A DNA stretch of 64,000 nucleotides from assembly GCA_030248065.1 (NCBI GenBank), contig JASAMV010002897.1:23976-87975 (forward strand), written 5' to 3'. Under the pieces are notes generated by a model. It searched no databases, had not been told where the DNA came from, and was given only the letters and a program-made list of their open reading frames with translations. A program made the translations under genes and the position numbers. Positions within the stretch are counted from its first letter, which is position 1. Each line of letters starts with the position of its first letter. Of this stretch, positions 39,961 to 53,500 are shown piece by piece. This DNA comes from Rhynchonema sp. JSB1_4. Taxonomy: Eukaryota; Nematoda; Chromadorea; Monhysterida; Xyalidae.

Positions 39961-40286
39961 TAGTCCGTCCACCAGCTCATGGCACTTTGTGTTGCTGCTG
40001 GCTGGTTTGTTCCCTTCCTCCACGTTCTAATGAAAGAGAAATTGAGTTTCCAAAAAAATTATTTTCGCTCCTAAATTGCTGTTTTTTATGAAATCGACGT
40101 GTTTTATCGATTTTAATTAGATTTAATTTTAAATTTGATCGAATTCAATCGTTTTCGACACATTTTCTTATTTTTTACGTTTTTTGCAAAATCGCTCACG
40201 CTCAATTTCTCTTTCATTAGAACGTGGAGGAAGGGAACAAGCCGGCCAGCAGCAACACAAAGTGCCATGAGCTGGTGGACGGACTA
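39961..40286. mobile_element. TA-flanked MITE, TAGTCCGTCC family, copy 2
   Basis: 326 bp, flanked by TA (39959-39960 and 40287-40288), ends TAGTCCGTCCACCAGCTCAT and its complement. Colinear with 33179-33504, with scattered substitutions. Confidence 0.9.
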
Positions 40287-42245
40287 TACATATCTGCATT
40301 GGGGAAAGGTTTCAGTTGCTTTGGGACTTTACAAACACACCGCTCTTTTTACCAACTGTCTGTCCTCATGTTAATAACCGAAAGTTTGGCTTACAGTCTT
40401 TGTATCTCAACCGCTTTTACATGATAATGGGTGCTCGAAAAAAATTCAAATCCGCCTTGATAACAAGCAAACAGGCGTACTTAATAAGATTGGCTGCTGA
40501 TGTTGTTCAACTAATGCAATATACGATCCAACTGAAGCCGGGAAGGTCTCTATGAAGTGGGTAGACTGTACGAAAACATGGCGGAAACAGGATAGCAGGA
40601 TGTGGTATAAAGTGCCCAATATGACGTGTTTGGCACATAAAGCTGCATAAACTGTCTCTCATCCAATCTCAGTTTTTTAGTCATTCCGGGCACTGCACGC
40701 TTGCTTGACTACAACAACTACAAAAAAACTACAAAAATCCAAGAAAACTGAAACAAAAAGTCGCGAGTCCAGTCTCAAATAGTTTTGGTTCCTATCATGA
40801 AACTTTATACCACGGTTGCTCAACCGGGGCATTATCGGTTCCTTTTGTCTCGATATGTATCCCTTGGGGGTAACAAGATTGATTCGCCATTGTCATGGGG
40901 GGACCCAGCTTTTTTGCTTTTTCTGGACCCAATCTTTAGATTCTTGTTCCTTCCTGTTTAGTGCAGCACATATACTGTATCTTATCAAGCAACCTGCAAA
41001 AGTCTGCAAATATATATTCATATCGTTTGCTTATCTTGTTCAGCTTTCCGGCATAGAAAATTTGCATTTTGATGTACTTTTTGATTTATGGGGAGGTGTT
41101 TTCTCCAGAGGTTTTCAAGGTTATCAGCATGTTTGCCAACTTTGCAATCTCTTCGGCACGAGTTTACTGGAATTGGAACTTCGCCAGTTTACTATTGTAC
41201 ATACAGGTGGCACCACACATGTACATATTGTATATGTCGGTACCTATTTTTTGTAATACAGTCAGGGCCCTATTTAGTGAATCGATCGGGAACAACATTT
41301 TTGTTCACCGTTTAAGTACTCAGAGCAGTTGTAGTGGCAGCATTGGGGTCCAAGAATTCGTCCACTACTATGTAGGAGTTACTACATGGAGGTTCACTAC
41401 AGAGGGCGTCGACTGCACACCGGCTGGTATTTGGTGCCGTGTTTCCTCCAACAGAAGAACATGCAAGTCCTCTGTTTTTTCAGTAACCATTTGCCCGGTG
41501 GCTTTTGTTCGACGGAGCTGTACATATAGGAGGGTTTCTCAAGGCACGCAAGACCCCGAAGCTTCTAATAGAGGGAGCCTAGTGCACTAAATCAAGATGG
41601 ACCGTATCAACTTTGAAGGCAATGTCTTTGCCAATGGACTTGCCTTCAAAGCATTGACCTACTACATAGGTCTCCATACGTTCAACTCACGGAGTCCCTC
41701 ATTCTGAATGACAGAGCATGCTTCTAACGTTACGTGCATATAAGATCTGTCGGAATTCCGGCCACAAAACGTCACTTTCAACTCAATGCATTGTGCACAT
41801 CAATTATTTTGAGCAATTCATGACCTCCGGTTATGGTGGTTTACGCATAAGTATGTACTTTGCCTCTCTCTCTAAGTCCTCCCGCACACGCGTTTCAGGC
41901 ATGCCGCAGGACTTGTTCATTCGTAGTTTTGTCTTTATCTGTGCAATTAGGAACAGAAAGTTCTTCTGCCTGTGTCGCACGCACAAGTTAAGGTATACTT
42001 GTACGAATCCGAAATTGCCTTTGTAGTGAAAGCAAAAACGTCCTGGGGCAAATATTTTCACAGCACTCTAGTTTGATCTTTCGTGTCAGCAAACAAGGTT
42101 TCGAGCTGCGCGGGACATGCATGAGTTGGAAAATGTTTTCACTGCCAATTCCGAAACCGCCATTAGTTTTTGAAAAATCTGCGAAAGTCTCTTCATTACC
42201 AGTGAATCATCGCTGTCTTTGAATGAGGAAATAATCTTCAGATAA
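40287..42245. other. Intergenic with an unsupported 173-codon frame
   Basis: The frame at 41069-41590 is the longest in the gap, but its composition (Cys, Ser, Tyr-rich), lack of motif and overlap with another frame (40816-41256) suggest chance. AATAGAGGG/AACAGAAGA repeat-like bits near 41450 and 41567 hint at the same family as 42250-42590. Confidence 0.4.
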
Positions 42246-42249
42246 TTAC

Positions 42250-42590
42250 CGCATTTCCTCCAATAGAAGCACACTCTTAATAGAAGCCCTTTCTCAGGGC
42301 AAGGCTAAAAAAACTAGAAGCCCCCTCCTAACAGAAGCCCCCAATAGTCGTTCTATGTACTTTTCTAAAACACTCTCATACTATTTCGTCGCTATAACGT
42401 TCGTTTTTTGTAAAATTTCTGCTCCCAGATTGTGTAATTTGGGTCTGTTTTAGAACATTTCTTCGTCACTCACTGACCACTCGTTCATGCAGTTTTTTCC
42501 CGATTTTACAAGAACCTTTCGACAGACACACCTGATGAATTAGAAGCCCCCTTCAAATAGAATCCCCTCTAGTACAAGCTCCCTAAAAGT
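42250..42590 (+). repeat. Degenerate AATAGAAGCCCCC repeat cluster
   Basis: The motif TAGAAGCCCCC and variants recur around 42260, 42280, 42316, 42334, 42540 and 42558. This looks like a degenerate MITE or satellite remnant, not a perfect array. Confidence 0.65.
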
Positions 42591-44544
42591 GTGGCTGACA
42601 AAGTTGAAGCACAGCGCTATTAAAGGAAATACGGCATACTATTATGCCCTTGAGCTACAAGATCTGAATAACCTGGTGTTATGTCCTTTTATTGGAGCGC
42701 TCTTGTAAAACTTTATCCCAGATTGTTTGCAATTTACCCAGCTTTACGTCTTATCTTCAAAATAGCACCTTTTTTAAGTCTTCGTGGCTTTCGGGCCAAA
42801 TTTCATCGCGATGCGGAACTCTCTCGCCATCGCGTTCTCTGTGCTTTGCTTGTCCAACACGCCAAACACTGTAACCTGACACAATTTTCTGTTTTTTTTT
42901 CTGACCATCTAATCCAACCAAACTATTCAATAACACACATGCCAACTTCAGCTTTATCCAATCGCGTGTGCATTTGGCAGGCTTGTGTGCGTTTGGGTAT
43001 TTTAATCCTACCGAATTTCTTCCGTGCATGTTGTCCCGATGTATAGGATTGTGTTCGCTGGACAGTCTCCTAACGTGTTTCTACTTTATGGTATCATATA
43101 CTGTGGCATTAGACCGCTGAGTTTAGCAGAACATTAAATTCAGAACATCAGAATCAACTCTGGCAATAGTTTGCCACGGCGTGTTGTGGGACAAGTTTCA
43201 CTTGCAACATGTGCTCTCTCTGTGGTCAATCCGGGCTGGCGCACGGCTCAGTTTCCATCCAATTTGACCAGGATACACATACGTATACACGCATACATTT
43301 TCAGGCCTCGTACATGTTGGCTTTGTACCTTGATGGTATATTTGTGTAGTGGTGGTGTGTGGTTAAACACATATGTAACAGAAGCTTGCATAGCTATGGG
43401 CACCGGAGTTTTTCCGGTCAGAGCCCCCCCCCCCGAATATTGTGTCCATGTGGGGTATATTCGTAACCGATCGTTTCTCCGTCATAGGTACCTCAATCTC
43501 TCCATCCGACATTCTCAACAATGGCGGCGTTGTCTTTCCGTCGTTTCTTGTTGAGCACTTGTGTGTTTCATGCACATGTAATTTGGTTTCAAGCGTTTCT
43601 TTTTATTTGCCAATTACCAAACCATATCCTTTATTCTGGGTTCACACGCGTCTGTCGGTGTATAAGTTTCAACTCGGGACGGCCGTTTTATGAACTATAA
43701 TTTGCTCTTGTTCAACAATAGTCCATTTGTTTAAACAAACTTATAGCGTTGCTTATGAGCTTTTAATTTGCGTTCCTAACACGCTGATACAACTCATAAT
43801 AATGAAGACGTGAAGCCATGTGCCTAAATTTTGAGATTTTTCTGACTAGACCCCCTGGGGCTCCAGATGGAAAGTTCCGGTGTGTGTGTGTGTGTGAATG
43901 TATGGTCATGATTCATGTACCAACCAAGTTGGAAGGTTCCCCCCCGTGCCGGCATGGTTCAATGAACCAAATGCACAGCAGAATGCTGCCGCCCAACAGA
44001 ATTGAATGTTGAACTGCCACATACAGAGTATATACCCGATGCAAATGTTTGCTTCCATCTGTGTTTGTGTGGCTTTATTGTATAAGTCATGTTGCAATCC
44101 ATGGTCCAACTTGTATACGCCAAGGTATATCAATGCCTACCATGCTCGTTTTTGGCGCGTCACTGTATAAATCGCCGTGGACATTAAAAGCGTTTTGCAT
44201 TTTGATTTTACTGCATTTTGAAATCCATATAATGTTTTCGTAGCAATAACAACTACGTACTTACCATGTATTTCGCACTTCTTAGCACCATTATTGTTAT
44301 CTTCCAGGTCACTTGCGCATTAATATTGCTTGGGCCATAAATCGACTCAAACCGTGTGGAGGAGACTGAATTGCGATTATGGATTTCAAATCACCACGAA
44401 CTAATTGGTAGCCAAGCCTTTGGCTGCACGAAGCAAGCAAGTCAGTCAAAGCTACAATTGGAAAGAAAACCATCCTCAAAAAAACGAATCGCCTTGGATA
44501 CAACAAAAACATCAACCATTAATTAAAAAAGACAATTTCAAATC
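42591..44544. other. Exchanger 5' flank
   Basis: No gene is supported. The longest frames (42681-43046, 43171-43554) lack motifs. The promoter and any 5' untranslated exon of the exchanger would lie here but cannot be placed. Confidence 0.45.
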
Positions 44545-47500
44545 ATGCACCGCTGCATCCTGTGCATCACAATCTCAACTTTGACAATCGCGATTTTGGC
44601 CCCGACATGTCAAGCAGCCGAATGCTACCGTAACGGTACCGAATGCAACGACGGAGTCATTCTTCCAACGTGGCAGCCCAAAATCGGTCTCACCACGGGC
44701 GATCGTGTGGCGCGTGCGATTGTGTACTTTGCCGCGTTGGGCTACATGTTCTTGGGCGTGTCAATCATCGCTGATCGGTTTATGGCCGCTATTGAGGTAC
44801 ATGTGCTTTTTAGTTAGATAGATAGATATTTTTTGTTTTTTAATGTCTGAAGTTTTTATGCGGATCACTATTTTGTTCAAGACGACGACGAATATCACAA
44901 CTTTATGAATCAACGATATGTAAATTATATAGTATAGCTCAGATACGTTAATCAAATTCTGTCGTCAATATGTTCGCACAATTATCTGCACACAGCTGAT
45001 TGTCCAGCAGTTTTTTCGAAAATAATTGCTCCTCTTCTACTTACTGTATTTTCGAATAATCGATTTAATCTTATTGCAGGTGATCACGTCCAAAGAGAAA
45101 AAGGTCACGCTCAAACGCATCACTGGCGAGGAGTATACGGTATTGGTGCGAGTCTGGAACGAGACCGTGTCAAATCTGACCCTGATGGCGCTCGGGTCGT
45201 CGGCACCCGAGATCTTATTGTCGATCATTGAAATCGTCGGTAATGGATTTAATGCAGGTGTGCGTTCCTGACTGTTTTTGAAATTTGAAGACCACACACG
45301 GTTGGACTACGGCTAGGCTAAGACAATTTCTTTGGATGGTGTCATGACAGTTTGGAACACTGTGTTTGACCAGTGTAGAAGCTGTTCATGCGTGCACATC
45401 TTGCGAATAAACACTCTACGCTGGTCAAAATATGGGCTCTATACATCTTTAAGCAGCAGCAACGGTGCAACCAAGGTTTGTCTTTGCCATTGTCCAATCG
45501 TAGCCGTGTGGTCACAGTCATTGCTTTTAGCCCACGGTAATGACACTTAAAAACTTGATTATATTTTCAAATGTGGCGGGTCAAATCTCAAACGAATGAA
45601 ACATCACGTGCCCTTGGCCCCATCGCCACCGGCACGCAAATCTTGAGCATTTACGACACTGTTTTTTGAATTTGGCACTAAACTAAATAGTACCAACCTA
45701 AGCCTGATTGAAAGCCCGACATTTAGCCTAAACATATACCATAGTAATCCATGAAACATCATAGGTGCGCTTGGTCCGTCAACGATTGTCGGTTCGGCAG
45801 CATTCAACATGTACATCATTATCGGCATTTGTATCGCCGTCATCCCGTCACCAGAGGTGCGACGCGTCAAGCACATCTACGTGTTCTGGTGCACGGTCGT
45901 GTGGAGCATCTTTGCCTACATTTGGCTCTATGCCATCCTTGCCGTGTTCTCACCCGATAAGGTTCAGGTATGCCTGGGGGTACATACTCCAGCTGTGTTT
46001 TGAGCGTCACAACAACAGAAAACCGCTCTCTTCATAATATGTAATGTGTGAGTTTGCTTGTTGGCAGCATACGATGTTGGAATAATAACGGTTACGCGGA
46101 GGACCTGGGCTCGAGCCCCAGTCGAAGAAAGCCATTTTTTGTTCACAAAGGATTTTGGAATGCACATGCGCTCCCCGAATGTATTGTTTTGGCTTTGCTA
46201 CGTGAGCAGGGTTGGATTAAAAAAAAAAAGTAAAAATTTTTTTGTAAAAAAAAAATTTTTTTTTTAAAAAAAAAAGTTGGCCACTTTTTTTATTTTAAAA
46301 TTTTAAAAAGTAGGTCCACTTTTTTTTATTATTTTTCCCCTTTTTTTCGTTATTTTCTCACTTTTTTAAGGTAAAAATGTATGTTTTCATGCGTTTTATT
46401 GCTCATCATTCTCAAAAAATCGCCTGCGGCGCTTATATTTCAGTTTAAAATGGCGTTGTAATGGACTCATACAGTTCCCAGACATCCCAACAATCGCTGC
46501 ACGTATAATATAGGACACCCCATACCGTATACTGTGCAGTTATTGAGCTATCGACGTAAGCTATCGACAGACTCCACTTTGCTCGCCTATTTGCAGTTGT
46601 GTGGATTTGTCATTTGTTGCTTTTGTCACACAACATGAGTGTGGTGTAACTCTTTATCTCTATTTAAATTTATCCCCAAATTCACAAACAGAAGGTTGGT
46701 CTTCCCTTTGTCATATATGCCCACAGAGTTACCTTCGGGCGGGTTCTCAAAGTTATGACCAAATGGGCTAGATCGCAGGTGATCGACATAAACATGCAAG
46801 TCAGTGGAGAAGTTCTCTTTAGTGTCCCTCAAAACATACCTAAGTAACATGATTTCAGAAATTTCATTTTTCTAGAAACCAATTTTTTGGGGGTCCGGAA
46901 TAAAAAAAAGTGATTTTTAAAAAAAAAATTTTAAAAATTTTTTTTTTTAAAAAAAAAAAAGTTCGATAATAAAAAAATTTTTTAATCCAACCCTGTACGT
47001 GAGACATCACACGGTGCGAAGAACGCACCGTGGCCGTTAGGGCGTTGATTGCTTTGTCCGGACTCTGGAGGAAAAGGGTCACACAGTGTTATGCATGGTC
47101 TCATCTCATCTTATACAAAATATCCCGCCCACAAATCGCGTAAAAATAAATTCCTAACTCAAACTCCAATTTTGCCAGGTCTGGGAGGCTGTTCTGACAT
47201 TCCTATTCTTCCCGCTGACGGTCGTTACGGCTTATTTGTGCGATCGACAAATGTTTGGCGTGTTCGGCAAACGATATCAGGTCTGAATAGCGTTGATCTT
47301 TTTTGCCTAATTTCAGGCAGGATTAAGGGCGGATCTAAAGGGGCACGTGCCCCCTTTGTTTTGGTCAAAGTGGCCCCTGAGGGGGAAGCATCATGAAGAG
47401 AAAAATACTGAGTACAAACACAGTTATATACACTCTTGTTTTTTTTGACAATTGCAGCCTGGCAGTGTGAAGGTGTGTGTGCCTGTGGTGTGTGTCTATG

Positions 47501-50500
47501 TTGTAAATATAGGGAAAACGATATCAGCTCGTTAACCTTCCGTGTGGATAGTTTCGAAGACAAACACCACGACTTTGTGGCATAGCAAATAGACAAAAGT
47601 TTTTTGGGCACAGCAGTTTTGTGATACATTTCGACGGGCGTAAAAGTTCAGGCGATCAACACTGGTCGAAATTAGTGCTCAAAACCGTGCCTCGAAATAC
47701 GGTCCAGAGACAAAGTGTCTTTGCCTTTCCGCGGTCGTGGTATTGCTTCCAAAAGTTGAATCGGCCCTTGGTGACAGAGCCGTATTGCATGTGTTTTAGA
47801 ACAAACTTACAGCATCATGATCCATCCTTGGACTATAATTAGTTTTTTTTACCGGAATCATACTTACATCATTATTTGTTTTTAGGGACGACCCGGCTCA
47901 GGCTTCCATCCAGGACCCACAAAAGTTGATGATGGGAAAGCAGAGGTGAAGAATGTTTCATGTTAAAATCAGAAACGCCAAATATTCTGCAGAAACAGTG
48001 ATATTAAGTCGTGAACGAAACCTGTTTCCTGGAAACGGGTCCCATTTTAGTCACAGGGGAGGGAACTATCGTTTGATAGATTCACTACATGGAGCTTTGT
48101 CATGGAGATGTATGATGAACACCTGCCGTAATGGTGTGGCCAGACAGACATTATCTCGCTAAAAAGAGCACCCACTTTAAACCTGCTTCATTTGACAGCC
48201 TGATATTCAGGCGCAGTACACGGACCCCGACGCTGCGGCCTTCGAATCCCATCGTCAACGTTACATTGAGATTTTCAAACGACTTCGCACGGAACACCCT
48301 GATGCGCCGATTGAAACATTAGAAACAATGGCTGAACAAGAAGCGGTCAAATCGGGGCCCAAGTCGCGCGCCTTCTATCGTATTCAGGTATCGCGAAACT
48401 GTAGTTTTATGCGGTTTTAAAATGTTGAAGTGCAACATTTGGTGGCAGAATGTCAGTATTTTGGCAAAATTTTTAGTTTTAAGCATTTTATAGGGCCAAA
48501 AATTCAACATTTTAGATATTGAAGAACCGGGGTCAAACTTGACCCGGATCGAACCCGCGCTGGCCACTACTGACATTTCTAAATCCAAGATTTTTCGAGA
48601 CACGGATGCGAATTTGACCGGTGTGATAAAAAATAAAATTTTTCAGGCCACCAGAAGACTAGTTGGCGGCGGAAACCTGACCTCGAAGAAACACATTGAG
48701 GAACACATGCGACAACACGAACACGCCGAACACGACAAGGTCTGGCTTGTTGGGGTGAAATTCTCGAAACCGCGCCCAAAATGCAATAATGAAGCGATAT
48801 CAAACTTGGTGATCGGATCCTCCTTGGTCACGCGTGATTCTCGCATAAAAGATGATAGGATTTTTTGGAACCATTAATTTCGTCAGGCAGAACCTCTTTT
48901 ACACTGGTCGAAGTTAGTGGCAACACTAATTTTCTTAGTTTAGCTCCAAAAGGTCGAATGAGTAACACGCAGGTCCGGTCCGATCCGATCCGATCACCAA
49001 GTTTGATATCGCTCAATATAATGTATTTTTGGGAATTTATTCTTCATTTCTATGTCCGTATCGTAGTTTACAGTCTCCTTTTCTAGTTTCGTAACCTCAT
49101 GCATTTTTACAGACGCAGGGAAACTCCAGTTCGAAGTCGAAGCAGGCAACAATCTCAACACACAGTCAACAAGCCACGCAGCCGGCTCGTGTGCGTTTCA
49201 AATGTTTCAGTCGCACAAGCTGTGCGTGTCAGCTGCGTTGCTTGTTCACTGTGTGTTGAGCGAGCTTGTTGCCTGCCTCGACTTCGAACGGGAGTTTTCC
49301 TGCGTCTGCAAAAATGCATGAGGCAACGAAATTAGAGATTTACTACCATATCGGAGGCAATTTTTTTGAAGCACGGTGCTCGAAATTTGTTTCTTGTGTC
49401 AGCTATCTGACCGGCGATAGATTCTCTCCCAGTCCCAACCCACTGGAAAACACCATATACGCTGGTCAAATATGTTTTTGCTGTTTGAACCATTCTGAGC
49501 TCTGACTTGTACAAAACTCAGGTCAAACACCCTACTTAAGTCCCAGAGGCGCGTGGTAGATCGAGACCGATATTGACAAGGCTCGCGCCAAAAATAAGCC
49601 ATAAAATCCCTGACGCACAGGCACTGGAAGAATCAAATCTGGTGCGGATCTACTTCGACCCCGGCCACTACACATGCATGGAGAATTGTGGCACGTGTCG
49701 CTTGACGGTTGTTTGTGAGCGCGTGAATGTCAGTCAACCCTGTACGGTACAGGTGGACTACAAAACTGTAGACGGTGCGTTTTTTCGGCGGTAGCGGGGA
49801 GGAGGAGATTTTTGTATATTTTTTCGGTTTTTTGTTTGTGTCTTGTTTACTTCAATGCGGATGGGGATATAAATATGAAATTTGAAATCACCGACTGGAG
49901 GGTAATTTTGTGTCTTCGTGGGGATCACGTCGCCATTTGGTACATTCGAACCGGCGATGGCCTGGTGCACCGCCCTTCTGCGAATGCAGGTCGAAACGTA
50001 AAAATGGCGTAGTATTGTTGGGCAGTTGCTTGGACAAAGCTATGATGTTTCACTTGCCATACATATATGTACGTACAGGCACGGCGCACCAAAAGTCCGA
50101 CTACGTCGCTATAAAGGACACGCTGATCTTCAAACCAACCGAAACGCGAAAAGTGATCAAAATCGAAATAATCGACAACGATATTTATGAAGACGACGAA
50201 GACTTTACGGTGCACCTGTCGAATCCGAAACTCTTGCCTGGACCCGACGATGTGCATTATCGTGGGTGAGTGCGAAATAAACTCGTGGGTGTTTGTGCGC
50301 GGGCTTGGGAGTTTTCGAAAAGATAAAGAGTGTGTATCAATACAAGCAAGAGTTGGGAGCACAGCAGGTCGGTTGATTCATAGGTTCTTCATAGCTCCGT
50401 GGTACGAGCTCGTTCTAAACTGTGGAACACTCCACGTTATCAGCGGGAGAATTTGCTTCATGCTTACACTTTGCACCGGCCTTAACACCCAGCTCTTGTT

Positions 50501-53500
50501 TACACCGCCGCTTCGAAAATTCCACCTGCGCACTCTGCGCTTCCTGCGAGATTGCAAACTGGTATTTCATCTATTCTCCTAGGAATATGTACATAATATA
50601 CACAAAGGAAGTTGTGCAATTGGGCGGTTAACAGCCGAATGCTGGGGTCCAAATTATCGCTCAAAAACTATACAACACACTTGCATAAAATGGAGGATCA
50701 CGATAAAGAGGGTTCATGCAGCATTCTGCCACGGATTACCACGAGCTGAGCTGTTATCCTGATTCCCAATTACAGCGCACTTACCGTGACGTGATCAGTT
50801 ATGTCAGCAAATGTACATAGTTATGAGTTTTGGAGTCAGGATTGAACATATACTGCTAAAATAAATAAACAAAGTTCCATATTTACCTAAAAGACATGAT
50901 AACAATTCAACCAATGATGTCATTATTGGACTAATTTGTTTCTCACAGACATGGCGCCCACTCGCAACCGCTTGTCAAATTGTCAACACCGCCGGTGGCT
51001 ACAGTCCTGATCGTTGATAACGACCATTCCGGACAATTCGCGTTCGAAAACGAGGCGACCGACGTCGACGAGTCCCAAGCGGCCGCCGAGCTAAAGGCAG
51101 GGTGTTGTTTCGACTTAAAAAAATAAAAAATCTATCTAAAAAATAAAAAAATGAAATCTGGCTGTATTAAAAAACATATGGAACTTTAGACTTGAATATG
51201 TCTGTGTGCGTTTGTGCACTTACTCTCGTTTGATATGCCAATTCAAGATTTCGTGGCAGGTGTTCGCTGACTCTAATAAAAAATGAGTGGATATCAAACT
51301 TCCAATATTCAGTACAGTTCGACCCCAACAAGTGCTGTTCCACTCATAAATCAACTAAGTCGAACTACGGACGGACATGAAAACAAGTGTTGAACCATAT
51401 ATTATCATCTACATACCTGATATTGCCTTTTCGAATTCGTTGTTTTCGGGGACGCTTTTTTATGCGGGTAGCCGCATAAGCAACAAAATGCGAGTGTCGT
51501 TTCACCGAAGTACAGGTGCTGCGTGTGCGTGGCGCGCGTGGCACGGTGGCAATACCGTACAAAACCGTTGACGGCACGGCCAAAGCGCACAAGGACTACG
51601 TGCCAGCTGAAGGTGTCATACAGTTCAGGGACGAACAGACAGAGTCAGTTTGGATTTAGGCTTAGGATTATGTCTGTTTACGCCCCTATTGTAGAAAGGG
51701 TCTGGGCTTGGGCTGAAGTTTAGGGTCACACTTTAGTTCACCTGAACCCAGTGCACTACCTGCCCAATCAAAACCAGAAACCATGTGGAACGTTTTTGAA
51801 TTATGTGAAAACTTTTGCCATACGGTTTTTATAACAATAATCGGATCACGGTATTTGAGATCACAACAGCGTATGTATGTACAGTATGTGGTGTCCCGAG
51901 TGGATTTAAACGATATACAAAGTTTGTTAAAATGGTTACTGTAGATGAGATATATATACATGACAATTTTCAAAAAAAAAACAGGGCCACCCTGCGAGTG
52001 CGCATTGTTTGCGATGACGATTACGAAAAGACCGAGGATTTCTATGTGGAACTCGGTGATCCGATATGGTATGATGTGCACGGTACGGTAATCATTTGAT
52101 TTTTAAATATGGCCCAGATGGGATATTTCTCAAGGGTCGACTTATCAGATCTACATATGTAGCACGTCGAGACTCATTTCGCCGCTGCGCTCATCAACCT
52201 ATAACACCCTACAAGTTTGTGACATGCGGTTTTCAGGTGGTGAGTATCCTGGGAAAGCAGACACCCCCAGGTCTCCGACCCAACAGCAGACTCAGGCAGA
52301 TGTAAGGGGGCATGTGATTGAACCTGATGCATCAGGCACACAGCCCGATACAACTAAAGAGGACGGTAATTACATGTGAATACCTGTGGCACGAAACATC
52401 ACCAAAGCATACCTTACCCACAGCCACAAGTCCCTGTTAATATGCATACCGTAGATATAGTAAGTTTCTAATTTCGTTGCCTCATGCATTTTTTACAGAC
52501 GCAAGAAAACTCCCGTTCGAAGTCGAAGCAGGCAACAAGCTCAACACGCATAGTCAACAAGCCACGCAGCTGACACACACTGCTTGTGTAACTGAAACAT
52601 ATTCGGTTCGCACACGAGCCAGCTGCGTGGCTTGTTGACTGTGCTGTGTTGAGCTTGTTGCCTGCCTCGACTTCGAACGGGAGTTTTCTTGCGTCTGTAA
52701 AAATGCATGAGGCAACGAAATTAGAAATTTACTATACCATCACACACTTTACACTTATTCAAAATAATACTGTAATGTTCACCGTCTCTAGAAGTTCATG
52801 TCACATGTCATTGCTGTTAACATGTCCACGTCCCAAATCTTTTGTTCTCTCGTTTTTATTTGTCCAAGATTTGAATGCTTCTGTTCGAGTGAAATGCCGT
52901 TTGCACTTTGTATTACGGTAATATGCGCCAGGGTTGGGCAAAAAACGTTTTTTTTTTCAAAAAATCGTTTTTTTAAAACGCCCAGATGACCAAATTATGC
53001 CCCCAAAAAAATTGGAAAACGCTCATGTTGGGAAGAAAACGTGGTTAAATGAAGTAATTCTATGTGTTCCGAGGCAAAATAAACGGGTTTCAACGCTTTT
53101 CTAGAGAGTTGTTAAGATCCCATATAAGACCCGCATCATGGTACCAACTTTGGCCGGGGTCATCACTGAAAGTCAAACTCCGTATATCGACGTATCTCGA
53201 CAAAGTAAAAATTGGTCGAAAATTTTTTTAAAAAAATGGGACAAAAAAATTGATTTTCCTTGATAATCAGGGTACTTTCCCTGAAAAATCAGGGAAAATC
53301 AAGGAAATTCAGGATTTAAAAAAACGAAAAACGACCCAGGCGTTTTTTTTTGAAAAAAAACGTCGTTTTTTTAGGGCTCGGCCAGATAGACCCGAAACCC
53401 GAAACCCGAAACATAAATTTTTTCTATGTCCATGTTTCGGGTTTCGGGTTTTGAAAAAAACCCGAAACCCGAAACACGAAGCATGAAAATCTAAAATGTT

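Noticed and set aside
41069..41590. 173-codon plus-strand frame
   Set aside because: No motif, overlapping competing frames, and composition typical of non-coding DNA.
46055..46130. tRNA-like sequence (TGTTGGCAGCAT ... CTGGGCTCGAGCCCCAG)
   Set aside because: The T arm is good, but I could not form an acceptor stem or a convincing anticodon arm.
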